Source: Bacteroidales bacterium
GTDB lineage: Bacteria; Bacteroidota; Bacteroidia; Bacteroidales; UBA1556
DNA length: 41,224 nucleotides
Direction of reading: 5' to 3'
Assembly (NCBI GenBank): GCA_015493685.1
Contig: WGCS01000307.1
Coordinates: 1-41,224, forward strand
Below are positions 29,213 to 38,197 of the stretch, piece after piece. Every line of letters starts with the position of its first letter. Position 1 is the stretch's first letter. The notes beneath the pieces were generated by a model. The model was given only the letters and a program-made list of their open reading frames with translations. It had not been told where the DNA came from and made no database searches. Both the position numbers and the translations under genes were made by a program.

Positions 29213-30043
29213 ATGAAATTACGAATAAAACTATTATTATTACTTCTGACGCTAAACACATCATGGATAATGGCGCAGAGCCTACCACCACGTCCAAATC
29301 CACCACAAGCGGTAAACGATTTTGTAGGGGTATTAAGTTCGGGTGAGAAGCAGCAATTGGAAACTAAACTAAGGGCCTTTACCCAAAAAACATCCACTGC
29401 TATTGTAATAGCTATCGTCAAAGATCTGGAAGGTATGGATCGGGCTGATTACAGCATTCGCCTGGCGCAAAAGTGGGGTGTTGGCCAAAAAGGAAAAGAC
29501 AATGGAATACTAATAATGGTAAAACCCACAGGAAGTTCGGGACGGCGAAAAGCCTTTATTGCTGTGGGATATGGACTGGAGGGAGTACTCCCTGACGCCA
29601 TTGCCAATAGAATAGTTAATAACGAAATGATTCCCTATTTCAAGCATGGTAAATATTATCAAGGATTGAATGCCGGTATTGATGTAATTATGAATATTAC
29701 TTCGGGAGAATATACAGCCGGTCAATATGCCAAGAAACATCCTGTTAAGGATAAAGGAAGCATACTCCCATTACTTCTATTTATTCTTTTGGCGGTATTT
29801 CTATTTGGAGGAAAAATGGGAGTAAGCGCCTATCGATACGGAAGGCTTAATAATATCGGCTTTTGGGCCGCAATGATGCTCCTAATGAACTCCGGAAACC
29901 ATACGGGCTACTACAATAATTTTGGTGGCGGAACCGGGGGCTTTGGTGGCTTTGGTGGTGGAAGCGGCTTCGGAGGTGGAGGAGGTTTTGGTGGCTTCGG
30001 CGGCGGAGGTTTTGGCGGCGGCGGAGCCGGAGGAAGTTGGTAA
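29213..30043 (+). CDS. TPM domain protein (YgcG-like) with TM segment and Gly-rich C-terminus
   Basis: PPRPNPPQAVNDFVGVLSSGEKQQLETKLRAFTQKTSTAIVIAIV...GYGLEGVLPDAIANRIVNNEMIPYFKHGKYYQGL; C-terminal FGGFGGGSGFGGGGG...GGAGGSW. Start set at internal MKLRIKLLLL (signal peptide) rather than 29138. Confidence 0.92.
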   Translation: MKLRIKLLLLLLTLNTSWIMAQSLPPRPNPPQAVNDFVGVLSSGEKQQLETKLRAFTQKTSTAIVIAIVKDLEGMDRADYSIRLAQKWGVGQKGKDNGILIMVKPTGSSGRRKAFIAVGYGLEGVLPDAIANRIVNNEMIPYFKHGKYYQGLNAGIDVIMNITSGEYTAGQYAKKHPVKDKGSILPLLLFILLAVFLFGGKMGVSAYRYGRLNNIGFWAAMMLLMNSGNHTGYYNNFGGGTGGFGGFGGGSGFGGGGGFGGFGGGGFGGGGAGGSW

Positions 30044-30238
30044 AAGTAATTTACATTTTCCTAGCATCCAAAATTATTTTAACGCTAGATCGTTGGCCAT
30101 TTGTCAGGTATATGAAACAAATTTCAGGTAATTTATACTAGAATATTGTTCATTTTTATAATTTGTATAAAATCCTATTAGTAAGTATTTTATTAATTAA
30201 ACCATTAAAAGCTTAGCTGTATAATTATTGCATCTATT

Positions 30239-30379
30239 CATTACTGCCCGATAAAAAATAGGAAGATATAAATTGTTGACAATTAATCCAAAAGGAAGGT
30301 ACAATAATACTCAAACCTCTACCAGCCTTTAATTATATGGATTCAAGTTTAAAATAAATATCTTTATCGGACAACAATG
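30239..30379. mobile_element. Possible short MITE-like element with imperfect terminal inverted repeats
   Basis: Left CATTACTGCCCGATAAA (30239-30255) versus right TTTATCGGACAACAATG (30363-30379): 14/17 complementary. Confidence 0.4.
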
Positions 30380-30646
30380 ATAGCTATTAAAGTCCTTTAG
30401 TGCAACATATAATTATTGTTATGTATTAATTCCAATTTATATAAGCTTTCATATTGCTATTCAGAACAGAACTAACACTCATATTATTAGCTACTTAAGA
30501 TTTATCAAACCGGAAATATCCTCATTATGAAGTAATAAAAGGAAAAGTTTAATGTTTAATACCAATAGGAAAACAAATCGGCAAACTATTTGCTATAAAA
30601 TATGTCTTTGTTTTGCTTAATTTTGCCAAAGAAACACATTGCTTTT

Positions 30647-33217
30647 ATGCGTAAGACATTATTTTTATGGATTAGTATTTTTATTAGCCTAGGTGCTTAT
30701 GCTACGCACAATAGGGCAGGAGAAATAACTTATAAGCATATTTCGGGTCTTACCTATGAATTTACCATACTAACCTACACTTACAGTTTATCACCTGCCG
30801 ACCGGCCAAGTTTAAATATCAATTGGGGCGATGGTTCTTCTTCGGTAGTAAATCGATATCAGAAAACCTTATTACCCAACTATGTAAACCTAAATTTATA
30901 TAAAGGTATTCATACTTTTAGTGGACAAGGAACATTTGTAATAAGTATGGAAGATCCCAATCGTAATGGAGGAGTAATTAATATCCCCAATTCCATAAAT
31001 GTACCATTTTACATAGAAACAACGCTTACAATCAATCCATTTATAGGCCCAAACAGTTCACCTGTATTATTAAATCCACCCATAGACAATGGTTGTGTAG
31101 GCTTTCCATTTTATCATAATCCGGGTGCATACGACAGTGACGGCGACAGTTTAGCCTATGAACTAGTAGCCTGCCGTGGTGCCAATGGAAACTTCATACA
31201 AGGATATACTTTTCCCTCCGCCAGTGTAAGTTTCAGCATCGACCCTATCACAGGCACACTAAGTTGGATCAATCCTCAAAGACAAGGAGAATATAATGTA
31301 GCAATATTAATTAAAGAATATCGCCGCGGAATTGAAATTGGTAACCTAACCAGAGATATGCAAATTACCATTGGCGCCTGCAACAATCATCCTCCTGTAA
31401 TAGAGCATATTAATGATACTTGCGTAACTGTTGGCGATACTTTAAGTTTTAGAGTAAAAGCCACTGATATCGACAATGATGTAATCAGTTTGCGAGCAAC
31501 AGGCGGTCCTTTGGTACTCACCAATAACAAGGCTCACTTTCCTCAGCCAACCAATGGTGTGGGCCATGTAAGTTCTTTATTTTCATGGATACCTGTATGT
31601 GAACATGTTCAACTACAACCCTATCAAATGATATTTAAAGCCACAGACAATGGCACACCAATAAATCTGGTAGATATAAAATCAGTTTTTATAAAAGTCG
31701 TTGCCCCACCGCCGGAGAATTTAACAGCAACACCCAGAGCAAATAACATTAAGCTTAGTTGGAACGAAGAATATTGCAGCAACAGGATTGGCTACGACAT
31801 ATACCGCCATAATGGTTATATTGGTTATATACCATCGCATTGCGAAACAGGCGTGCCTCCATGGACAGGTTATGTAAAAATAGGCAGCACCAGCGGAGAC
31901 ACCACTTTTCTAGATAATAATAATGGCTATGGTTTAATTCATGGTCCGTCGTATTGTTATATGGTAGTAGCTGTATTCCCCGATGGCGCAGAGAGTTATC
32001 CCTCACTGGAGACTTGTACTTCACTGATAAAAGATGTGCCTGTTATCACCAATATTAGTATTGACAGTACCGATACAAACCAAGGTAAGGCAACTATTAT
32101 CTGGTCGAAACCGGATTCGCTTAATCTCAGTCAAACTCCAGGCCCATACAAATATTTAATTTATCATAATACCACCGGTATTGGGCAAGCCATGACATTA
32201 TTAGACTCTTTAAGTTCGCTTAACGACACTGTTTATCAACAGAAAAATATAAATACAAAAGATAGCACCCATTTTTATCGTATCGATTTTATCAACGATA
32301 CCCCTGGAAATCGATTTAAAGTAGGCAATACCCAGGAAGCATCAAGCATCTATTTGAATACTACAGGCCACGCCAACAGCGTATTATTAAACTGGAACGA
32401 ACAAGTACCTTGGATTAACACAAAGTATATTATTTACAAGGAAAATACCAATGGGATTTTTGACAGTATAGGAGTTAGCTTAAACCAAACATATACGGAT
32501 AGCGGATTGGTAAACGGCAGCAACTATTGTTATAAAATAAAAAGTATTGGTGAATATACAACCAACGGATTTACTAATCCATTGATAAATTGGTCGCAAA
32601 TAAGTTGCGCCACTCCCATTGATGATGTAAAACCCTGTGCTCCACATTTACAGATAACAACTAATTGCGAACTTATTGAAAATCAATTGCTATGGAACAA
32701 TCCAAATAATAGTTGTGCTAATGATGTTGTGGCTTACAAGCTCTATTATACCAACGAGATTAGTACTGATTATGCTATTATTTATAATCCTCAAAATGCC
32801 AATGACACCACCTATACTCATAGCGGTTTAAATTCGGTGGTAGGTTGCTACTATGTTACTGCTATAGATTCTTTTGATAATGAAAGTTTAGCAAGTAATA
32901 TTGTTTGTATCGACTTAGATAGTTGTCATTTGTATCGATTACCCAACGTATTTACCCCCAATGGGGATGGTTATAATGATTTCTTTATTCCCTTTCCCTA
33001 TGATTTTGTTAAAAAGGTAGATATGACCATTTTTGATCGTTGGGGTGCAATAGTTTTTAAAACAACGAATCCCGATATTCAGTGGGATGGTAAAGATATT
33101 AATTCAAAGAAAGAATGCAGCGACGGAGTATATTTTTATGTTTGTAAAGTCTATGAATATAGATTGTCAGGATTAAAAATTAGAGAATTAAGAGGCAGTG
33201 TAAGTATATATCATTAA
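30647..33217 (+). CDS. Secreted multidomain (FN3-like) protein with T9SS type B (gliding motility-associated C-terminal) domain
   Basis: Signal MRKTLFLWISIFISLGAYATHNRAGEITYKHI; FN3-like segments (PPPENLTATPRANNIKLSWNE); C-terminal LPNVFTPNGDGYNDFFIPFPYDFVKKVDMTIFDRWGAIVF. Internal Met preferred to 30602. Confidence 0.9.
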   Translation: MRKTLFLWISIFISLGAYATHNRAGEITYKHISGLTYEFTILTYTYSLSPADRPSLNINWGDGSSSVVNRYQKTLLPNYVNLNLYKGIHTFSGQGTFVISMEDPNRNGGVINIPNSINVPFYIETTLTINPFIGPNSSPVLLNPPIDNGCVGFPFYHNPGAYDSDGDSLAYELVACRGANGNFIQGYTFPSASVSFSIDPITGTLSWINPQRQGEYNVAILIKEYRRGIEIGNLTRDMQITIGACNNHPPVIEHINDTCVTVGDTLSFRVKATDIDNDVISLRATGGPLVLTNNKAHFPQPTNGVGHVSSLFSWIPVCEHVQLQPYQMIFKATDNGTPINLVDIKSVFIKVVAPPPENLTATPRANNIKLSWNEEYCSNRIGYDIYRHNGYIGYIPSHCETGVPPWTGYVKIGSTSGDTTFLDNNNGYGLIHGPSYCYMVVAVFPDGAESYPSLETCTSLIKDVPVITNISIDSTDTNQGKATIIWSKPDSLNLSQTPGPYKYLIYHNTTGIGQAMTLLDSLSSLNDTVYQQKNINTKDSTHFYRIDFINDTPGNRFKVGNTQEASSIYLNTTGHANSVLLNWNEQVPWINTKYIIYKENTNGIFDSIGVSLNQTYTDSGLVNGSNYCYKIKSIGEYTTNGFTNPLINWSQISCATPIDDVKPCAPHLQITTNCELIENQLLWNNPNNSCANDVVAYKLYYTNEISTDYAIIYNPQNANDTTYTHSGLNSVVGCYYVTAIDSFDNESLASNIVCIDLDSCHLYRLPNVFTPNGDGYNDFFIPFPYDFVKKVDMTIFDRWGAIVFKTTNPDIQWDGKDINSKKECSDGVYFYVCKVYEYRLSGLKIRELRGSVSIYH

Positions 33218-33260
33218 AACATAATATTTTAATAACAAATAAAATCAATACCAAAAAGTA

Positions 33261-33872
33261 ATGTTTACAGGAATAGTAGAGACGATGGGAAAGATTGTGA
33301 AAATAGATCGCGATCAAAGTAACATAAATTTCAGTGTAGAAACTCCTTTAGCCAAAGAGCTTAAGGTAGATCAAAGTATGGCCCACGACGGAGTATGCCT
33401 CACGGTAGTCAAAGTGGATGCCAATAAGAATCAGTATGTGGTTACCGCCATTCAAGAAACTTTAGACAAAACTTGTTTAATGGAATGGAAAGAAGGCTAT
33501 GAAGTTAATTTAGAGCGCAGTATGAGCATGGGAGAGCGCCTTGATGGCCATATAGTACAAGGACATGTGGATCAAACAGCAAAATGTATTGGCGTAGAAG
33601 AGACCGATGGAAGTTGGAAATATACTTTTGAGTACGACAAAGCCAAGAATAATATTACCGTTGAAAAAGGCTCCATCTCCGTTAACGGAACTAGCCTTAC
33701 TGTGGTAGATTCAAAACCCAATCAGTTTTCAGTAGCAATAATACCTTATACCTATGACAATACCAACTTCCATAATTTTAAGGAAGGAACCATTGTAAAT
33801 CTTGAATTTGATGTCTTTGGAAAGTATGTTGCCCGATTGCTAGATCAGTATATGGAAGCCAAAGGACTTTAA
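33261..33872 (+). CDS. ribE: Riboflavin synthase, alpha chain
   Basis: MFTGIVETMGKI...SMAHDGVCLTVV...LERSMSMGERLDGHIVQGHVDQTAKC...GSISVNGTSLTVV; duplicated lumazine-binding domains. Confidence 0.97.
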   Translation: MFTGIVETMGKIVKIDRDQSNINFSVETPLAKELKVDQSMAHDGVCLTVVKVDANKNQYVVTAIQETLDKTCLMEWKEGYEVNLERSMSMGERLDGHIVQGHVDQTAKCIGVEETDGSWKYTFEYDKAKNNITVEKGSISVNGTSLTVVDSKPNQFSVAIIPYTYDNTNFHNFKEGTIVNLEFDVFGKYVARLLDQYMEAKGL

Positions 33873-33948
33873 AATACAATACTTCTAGGTACACTAACTA
33901 CCCTATTTTAATATATTCAACAAAAAGCTTCTACCGCTTTTTACTAAG

Positions 33949-33987
33949 AACTCAGGCTTTACATTTCCATGAAAACCTGAGTTTTTT
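33949..33987 (+). terminator. Intrinsic terminator downstream of riboflavin synthase
   Basis: AACTCAGG...CCTGAGTTTTTT. Confidence 0.8.
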
Positions 33988-34038
33988 CCAATATAAGCTC
34001 GATTTAACTGAGTATTTTTTATAAAAAAATGAATCCAT

Positions 34039-34071
34039 TTTGTGATTTATTAAAAAATAAATTTAACTTTG
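34039..34071 (+). promoter_or_regulatory. Bacteroidota-type promoter (TTTG-N21-TAACTTTG)
   Basis: TTTG 34039-34042, 21-nt spacer, TAACTTTG 34064-34071; upstream of the acyl-CoA synthetase gene. Confidence 0.6.
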
Positions 34072-34188
34072 TGGTCTAGATTTTATCTTTTGTGATAAAA
34101 AATAAAATTTATGGAGTATTACTTTTACTGATATTCCTTTGTTCATAGTGCTTATTAATAAATTTATGGACAAGTATAAATAACTCAA

Positions 34189-35958
34189 ATGCAATGGAAG
34201 ACGACAATAATATACTTCCATCCAAATATATCACAAACCTATTTATCAAACCATAAATTTAGTGAGCTTATGACAAAACAAATGAGTTATGTAAGTGGAA
34301 CCAGTAAGGTCCCCTTGCTAGGTAAAACCATTGGAGAGATGCTTGATGAAACTACATCGCTCCATGCAGAAAATGAAGCCTTAGTTGTAGTGCACCAAAA
34401 TATCAGGTGGACATACAAAGAACTCCAAAATCAAGTAAATACCTGTGCTCTAGGATTATATTCCATGGGATTAAGAAAAGGTGATCGTATTGGAATATGG
34501 GCATTAAACTGTGCAGAATGGATGGTTCTGCAATATGCCACGGCAAAATTGGGTGCAATATTAGTAAATATCAATCCCAGCTATAGAATACATGAACTGG
34601 AATATGTACTGAAACAATCAGAATGCAAATTTTTAGTTGCCGATAAGGCTACCAATTATTCCGACTATTCAGCAATGATATATCAATTAATTCCTCATCT
34701 GGAATATAGTATTCCCGGACAACTGCAATGTGTTAAATCCGAAAATCTTACCACAATCATTAGCTTGGAAGACAAACCCATGAAAGGGATGTTTAATTGG
34801 AAACAAGTAATGGCAAAAGCTTCTGAAAGTTCCATTGAGATATTGGATGAAATAGCCCAAACCTTAAGTTTTGATCAAGCTATCAACATTCAATACACCA
34901 GTGGGACAACAGGTTTTCCAAAGGGAGCAACACTAAGCCATCATAATATTTTAAATAATGGATTTTTTGTTACCGAATCATTGCAACTTAGGGCCGCCGA
35001 CCGCATGATAATACCGGTACCATTATATCATTGCTTCGGGATGGTAATGGGAAATCTAGGTTGTCTGTCCCATGGGGCAACAGCGATATATGCAAGCAGA
35101 TCCTTTGATGCTGAAATGGTAATAAAAACAACTGATAAAGAAAAAGCCACCATACTGTATGGAGTACCCACAATGTTTTTTGCTGAATTAGAGCATCCTG
35201 ATATTAAACAATACGATGTTACAAGTCTTCGGGGAGGTATAATGGCAGGTTCTATATGTCCGGTAAGCCTAATGAAAAAGGTACAAGAGATAATGCAAAT
35301 GGAAGATATGCAAATTGCCTATGGAATGACAGAAACCAGTCCGGTAAGTACCCAAACAAACTCCAATACTCCTTTCGACAAAAGGGTAAGCACGGTAGGC
35401 CAGGTACATCCACATCAAGAGGTAAAAATCATTAATCCTGAAACCGGTTTAGTTGTTCCCCGAGGCGAAAAAGGTGAACTTTGTACTCGTGGTTATAGTG
35501 TAATGCTTGGCTACTGGAACGATGAAGAAAAAACTCGTCAAGCTATTGACAGTGCAAGGTGGATGCATACCGGTGATTTAGCAACGATGGATGAAGAGGG
35601 TTATATTGATATTGTGGGAAGGATAAAAGATATGATAATCCGAGGAGGAGAGAATGTATATCCAAAAGAAATCGAAGCTTATATTCGCAACCATCCTAAG
35701 GTAAATAATGTACAAGTTATTGGTGTCCCTGACGAAAAATATGGAGAAGCAGTTATGGCGTGGATTAATGTACTAGAAGGTATTGAAATCACTAAAAAAG
35801 AAATTATTGATTTCTGCACCGGAACTATTGCCCATTATAAAATACCTAAGTACATAAAATTTGTCAACGAATGTCCCAAAACAGTAACCGGAAAAATAAG
35901 AAAAGTAGAAATGCGCGAGAAAAGTATTATTGAACTAGGGCTGGAACATCTGGAATAA
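34189..35958 (+). CDS. AMP-binding acyl-CoA synthetase (FadD-like)
   Basis: INIQYTSGTTGFPKGATLSHHN; YGMTETSPVS; GYWNDEEKTRQAIDSARWMHTGDLATMDEEGYIDIVGRIKDMIIRGGENVYPKEIE; PKTVTGKIRK. The true start may be the internal Met at 34270. Confidence 0.94.
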   Translation: MQWKTTIIYFHPNISQTYLSNHKFSELMTKQMSYVSGTSKVPLLGKTIGEMLDETTSLHAENEALVVVHQNIRWTYKELQNQVNTCALGLYSMGLRKGDRIGIWALNCAEWMVLQYATAKLGAILVNINPSYRIHELEYVLKQSECKFLVADKATNYSDYSAMIYQLIPHLEYSIPGQLQCVKSENLTTIISLEDKPMKGMFNWKQVMAKASESSIEILDEIAQTLSFDQAINIQYTSGTTGFPKGATLSHHNILNNGFFVTESLQLRAADRMIIPVPLYHCFGMVMGNLGCLSHGATAIYASRSFDAEMVIKTTDKEKATILYGVPTMFFAELEHPDIKQYDVTSLRGGIMAGSICPVSLMKKVQEIMQMEDMQIAYGMTETSPVSTQTNSNTPFDKRVSTVGQVHPHQEVKIINPETGLVVPRGEKGELCTRGYSVMLGYWNDEEKTRQAIDSARWMHTGDLATMDEEGYIDIVGRIKDMIIRGGENVYPKEIEAYIRNHPKVNNVQVIGVPDEKYGEAVMAWINVLEGIEITKKEIIDFCTGTIAHYKIPKYIKFVNECPKTVTGKIRKVEMREKSIIELGLEHLE

Positions 35959-36145
35959 GACCAATCTAACTCAATCTAACTATTATATAATGGCATAATT
36001 TCTTCTTCTTAATCCTATTCCTTACAAATTATAAATCTAAATTTCAGTTTAATCCTGATTTGAGTGAAAAACTTGAATTAGGATTAACCTGGCAGTGGGA
36101 GAATAGCTTAGAATGCTAAATCCCGCTCATAAAATGGGGACAGAA

Positions 36146-36247
36146 ATGAAAGGCTTATATGTAATTATTGGTATATTAATGCGTATTTCCGCAGGCTTCT
36201 TTATCTATCAATTTATTCGTGCCACCCGAACATTTGCTCGATTGTAA
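36146..36247 (+). CDS. Candidate 33-aa small membrane protein
   Basis: ATG...TAA encoding MKGLYVIIGILMRISAGFFIYQFIRATRTFARL: hydrophobic N-terminal segment, basic C-terminus; below the ORF-track cutoff. Confidence 0.35.
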   Translation: MKGLYVIIGILMRISAGFFIYQFIRATRTFARL

Positions 36248-36303
36248 GTGGGTATATTTAGTACTATTTTAATCTAATAAACTTACTTACAATAAATAAG
36301 GTA

Positions 36304-36332
36304 ACTCCTTCGCTCCATAAAAATGGAGCTTC
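36304..36332 (-). repeat. Second copy of tRNA terminator hairpin sequence
   Basis: ACTCCTTCGCTCCATAAAAATGGAGCTTC, identical over 29 bp to 36370-36398. Confidence 0.85.
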
Positions 36333-36366
36333 TCTTATCGTTTGTTACAATCTCATACTAACAAAA

Positions 36367-36405
36367 AAAACTCCTTCGCTCCATAAAAATGGAGCTTCGG
36401 AGTTT
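36367..36405 (-). terminator. Intrinsic terminator of tRNA-Ala
   Basis: Minus strand: AAACTCCGAAGCTCCATTTTTATGGAGCGAAGGAGTTTTTTTTTG; long stem followed by T-run, directly downstream of the tRNA. Confidence 0.85.
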
Positions 36406-36410
36406 AATAG

Positions 36411-36484
36411 TGGAGAATATCGGAGTCGAACCGATGACCTCTTGACTGCCAGTCAAACGCTCTAGCCAACTGAGCTAATCCCCC
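36411..36484 (-). tRNA. tRNA-Ala(GGC)
   Basis: GGGGGATTAGCTCAGTTGGCTAGAGCGTTTGACTGGCAGTCAAGAGGTCATCGGTTCGACTCCGATATTCTCCA: cloverleaf, anticodon loop CTGGCAG, G3:U70 pair; CCA not encoded. Confidence 0.96.
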
Positions 36485-36512
36485 ATTTTCATTTATCAAA
36501 ATAAACGAGCTG

Positions 36513-36541
36513 CAAAGATACATTTTTTTCGTTTTGTCAAA
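36513..36541 (-). promoter_or_regulatory. Candidate promoter of tRNA-Ala (TTTG-N17-TATCTTTG)
   Basis: Minus strand TTTG (36541-36538) and TATCTTTG (36520-36513), about 28 nt upstream of the tRNA 5' end. Confidence 0.55.
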
Positions 36542-36578
36542 ACCTAAATTTGCTATTATTTTTTTAGGCTATTTTCCA

Positions 36579-36586
36579 TACTTTTG
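36579..36586 (+). promoter_or_regulatory. Candidate -7 element (TACTTTTG) of glyS
   Basis: TAnnTTTG match ending 4 nt before the glyS ATG at 36591. Confidence 0.45.
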
Positions 36587-36590
36587 CCAC

Positions 36591-38120
36591 ATGCAAAACA
36601 ACGAAGATAAATTTAAAAAGATAATCGCTCACGCTAAAGAATACGGATTTGTATTTCAGTCGAGTGAAATTTATGATGGCCTTAGTGCTGTTTACGATTA
36701 CGCCCAGAATGGGGTTGAACTTAAAAACAACATCAAAAACTACTGGTGGAAATCCATGGTTCAGATGAATGAAAATATTGTAGGTATCGATAGTGCTATA
36801 TTTATGCATCCTACCGTATGGAAAGCGTCAGGACATCTGGGCGCTTTTAACGATCCAATGATTGATAACAAAGACAGTAAAAAACGTTATCGAGCAGACG
36901 TACTAGTGGAAGATTATATGGCTAAAATAGAGGCTAAAATCAATAAAGATATTAGCAAAGCCCGCAAACGCTTTGGGGAAGCTTTTGACGAAAATGAGTT
37001 TAGAACAACCAATGGTAGAATAAAAGACCGCCAATCCAAAATAGAGTCCATAAGCGGACGCCTCTATGGTGCCATGGAAGCAGAAGACCTTAAGGCCATA
37101 AAAACCTTAATTGAAGATTTGGAAATAGTTTGCCCTGTTTCAGGATCTAAAAACTGGACCGACGTACGCCAATTTAATTTGATGTTCAGCACTCAAATGG
37201 GCTCTGTAAGTGAAGATGCCGACGAAATATATCTTCGCCCTGAAACTGCACAAGGGATATTTGTAAATTATCTTAATGTACAGAAAACCGGCCGCATGAA
37301 AATTCCTTTTGGCATCGCACAAATAGGAAAAGCCTTTAGAAATGAAATAGTAGCCCGTCAATTTATCTTTAGAATGCGTGAGTTTGAACAAATGGAGATG
37401 CAGTTTTTTGTTCGTCCAGGAGAAGAGCTTAAATGGTTTGAACATTGGAAAAAACGTCGTATTGCCTGGCATAAAGCTTTAGGAATTCCCGAAGAAAATT
37501 ATCGCTTTCACGATCATGAAAAATTAGCACACTATGCTAATGCTGCCTCAGATATTGAATATCAATTTCCCTTTGGATTTAAAGAATTGGAAGGGATTCA
37601 TAGTCGTACCGATTTCGATTTGTCAGCTCATCAAAAATTCTCAAATAAAAAATTACAATATTTTGATCCTGAACTAAATAAGAGCTATGTTCCTTATGTA
37701 ATAGAAACCTCTATCGGCTTAGACAGAATGTTCCTTTCCATTTTATCGTATGCCTATAAAGAAGAAAAACTCATCGATGGAAGTATGCGAGTGGTATTAG
37801 CTATTCCGCCGGTATTAGCTCCGGTGAAAGCAGCAATATTGCCCTTGACAAAAAAAGATGGACTGCCGGAAAAAGCCAGAGAAGTAATGAATACCTTAAA
37901 GCAGGATTATCTCTGCCAATATGATGAAAAGGATGCCATTGGCAAACGATATCGCCGTCAAGATGCCATTGGAACTCCCTATTGCATTACGGTAGATCAT
38001 CAAAGCCTTAAAGACAATACAGTTACTATTCGCGACAGAGACAGTATGCAACAAGAACGTATTGATATTTCAAAATTAAGTGAAATTATCAAAGAGAAAC
38101 TAAGTATCAAATTTTATTAA
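36591..38120 (+). CDS. glyS: Glycine--tRNA ligase (alpha2, eukaryote-like class II)
   Basis: IIAHAKEYGFVFQSSEIYDGLSAVYDYAQNGVELKNNIKNYWW...YLRPETAQGIFVNYLNVQKTGRMKIPFGIAQIGKAFRNEI...RMREFEQMEMQFFV. ATG at 36591 preferred to TTG at 36534. Confidence 0.97.
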   Translation: MQNNEDKFKKIIAHAKEYGFVFQSSEIYDGLSAVYDYAQNGVELKNNIKNYWWKSMVQMNENIVGIDSAIFMHPTVWKASGHLGAFNDPMIDNKDSKKRYRADVLVEDYMAKIEAKINKDISKARKRFGEAFDENEFRTTNGRIKDRQSKIESISGRLYGAMEAEDLKAIKTLIEDLEIVCPVSGSKNWTDVRQFNLMFSTQMGSVSEDADEIYLRPETAQGIFVNYLNVQKTGRMKIPFGIAQIGKAFRNEIVARQFIFRMREFEQMEMQFFVRPGEELKWFEHWKKRRIAWHKALGIPEENYRFHDHEKLAHYANAASDIEYQFPFGFKELEGIHSRTDFDLSAHQKFSNKKLQYFDPELNKSYVPYVIETSIGLDRMFLSILSYAYKEEKLIDGSMRVVLAIPPVLAPVKAAILPLTKKDGLPEKAREVMNTLKQDYLCQYDEKDAIGKRYRRQDAIGTPYCITVDHQSLKDNTVTIRDRDSMQQERIDISKLSEIIKEKLSIKFY

Positions 38121-38135
38121 TAACAGAACAATAAT

Positions 38136-38190
38136 ATGGGTAAAAATGAGACTATTAAGCTTTAGCTAATTCATTTTTACCCATTATTTT
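38136..38190 (+). terminator. Intrinsic terminator downstream of glyS
   Basis: ATGGGTAAAAATGA (38136-38149) / TCATTTTTACCCAT (38171-38184), then TATTTTTAT. Confidence 0.7.
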
Positions 38191-38197
38191 TATACCT

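Noticed and set aside
29882-30131. ORFs 29882-30067 (-) and 29922-30131 (+) rich in Ala/Val/Glu or Ser/Thr
   Set aside because: Frame-shifted or antisense readings of the Gly-rich tail of the TPM gene.
36534-36590. N-terminal extension of GlyS from the TTG start in the ORF track
   Set aside because: The extension overlaps a promoter-like region, and the ATG at 36591 begins directly before the conserved GlyRS N-terminus.
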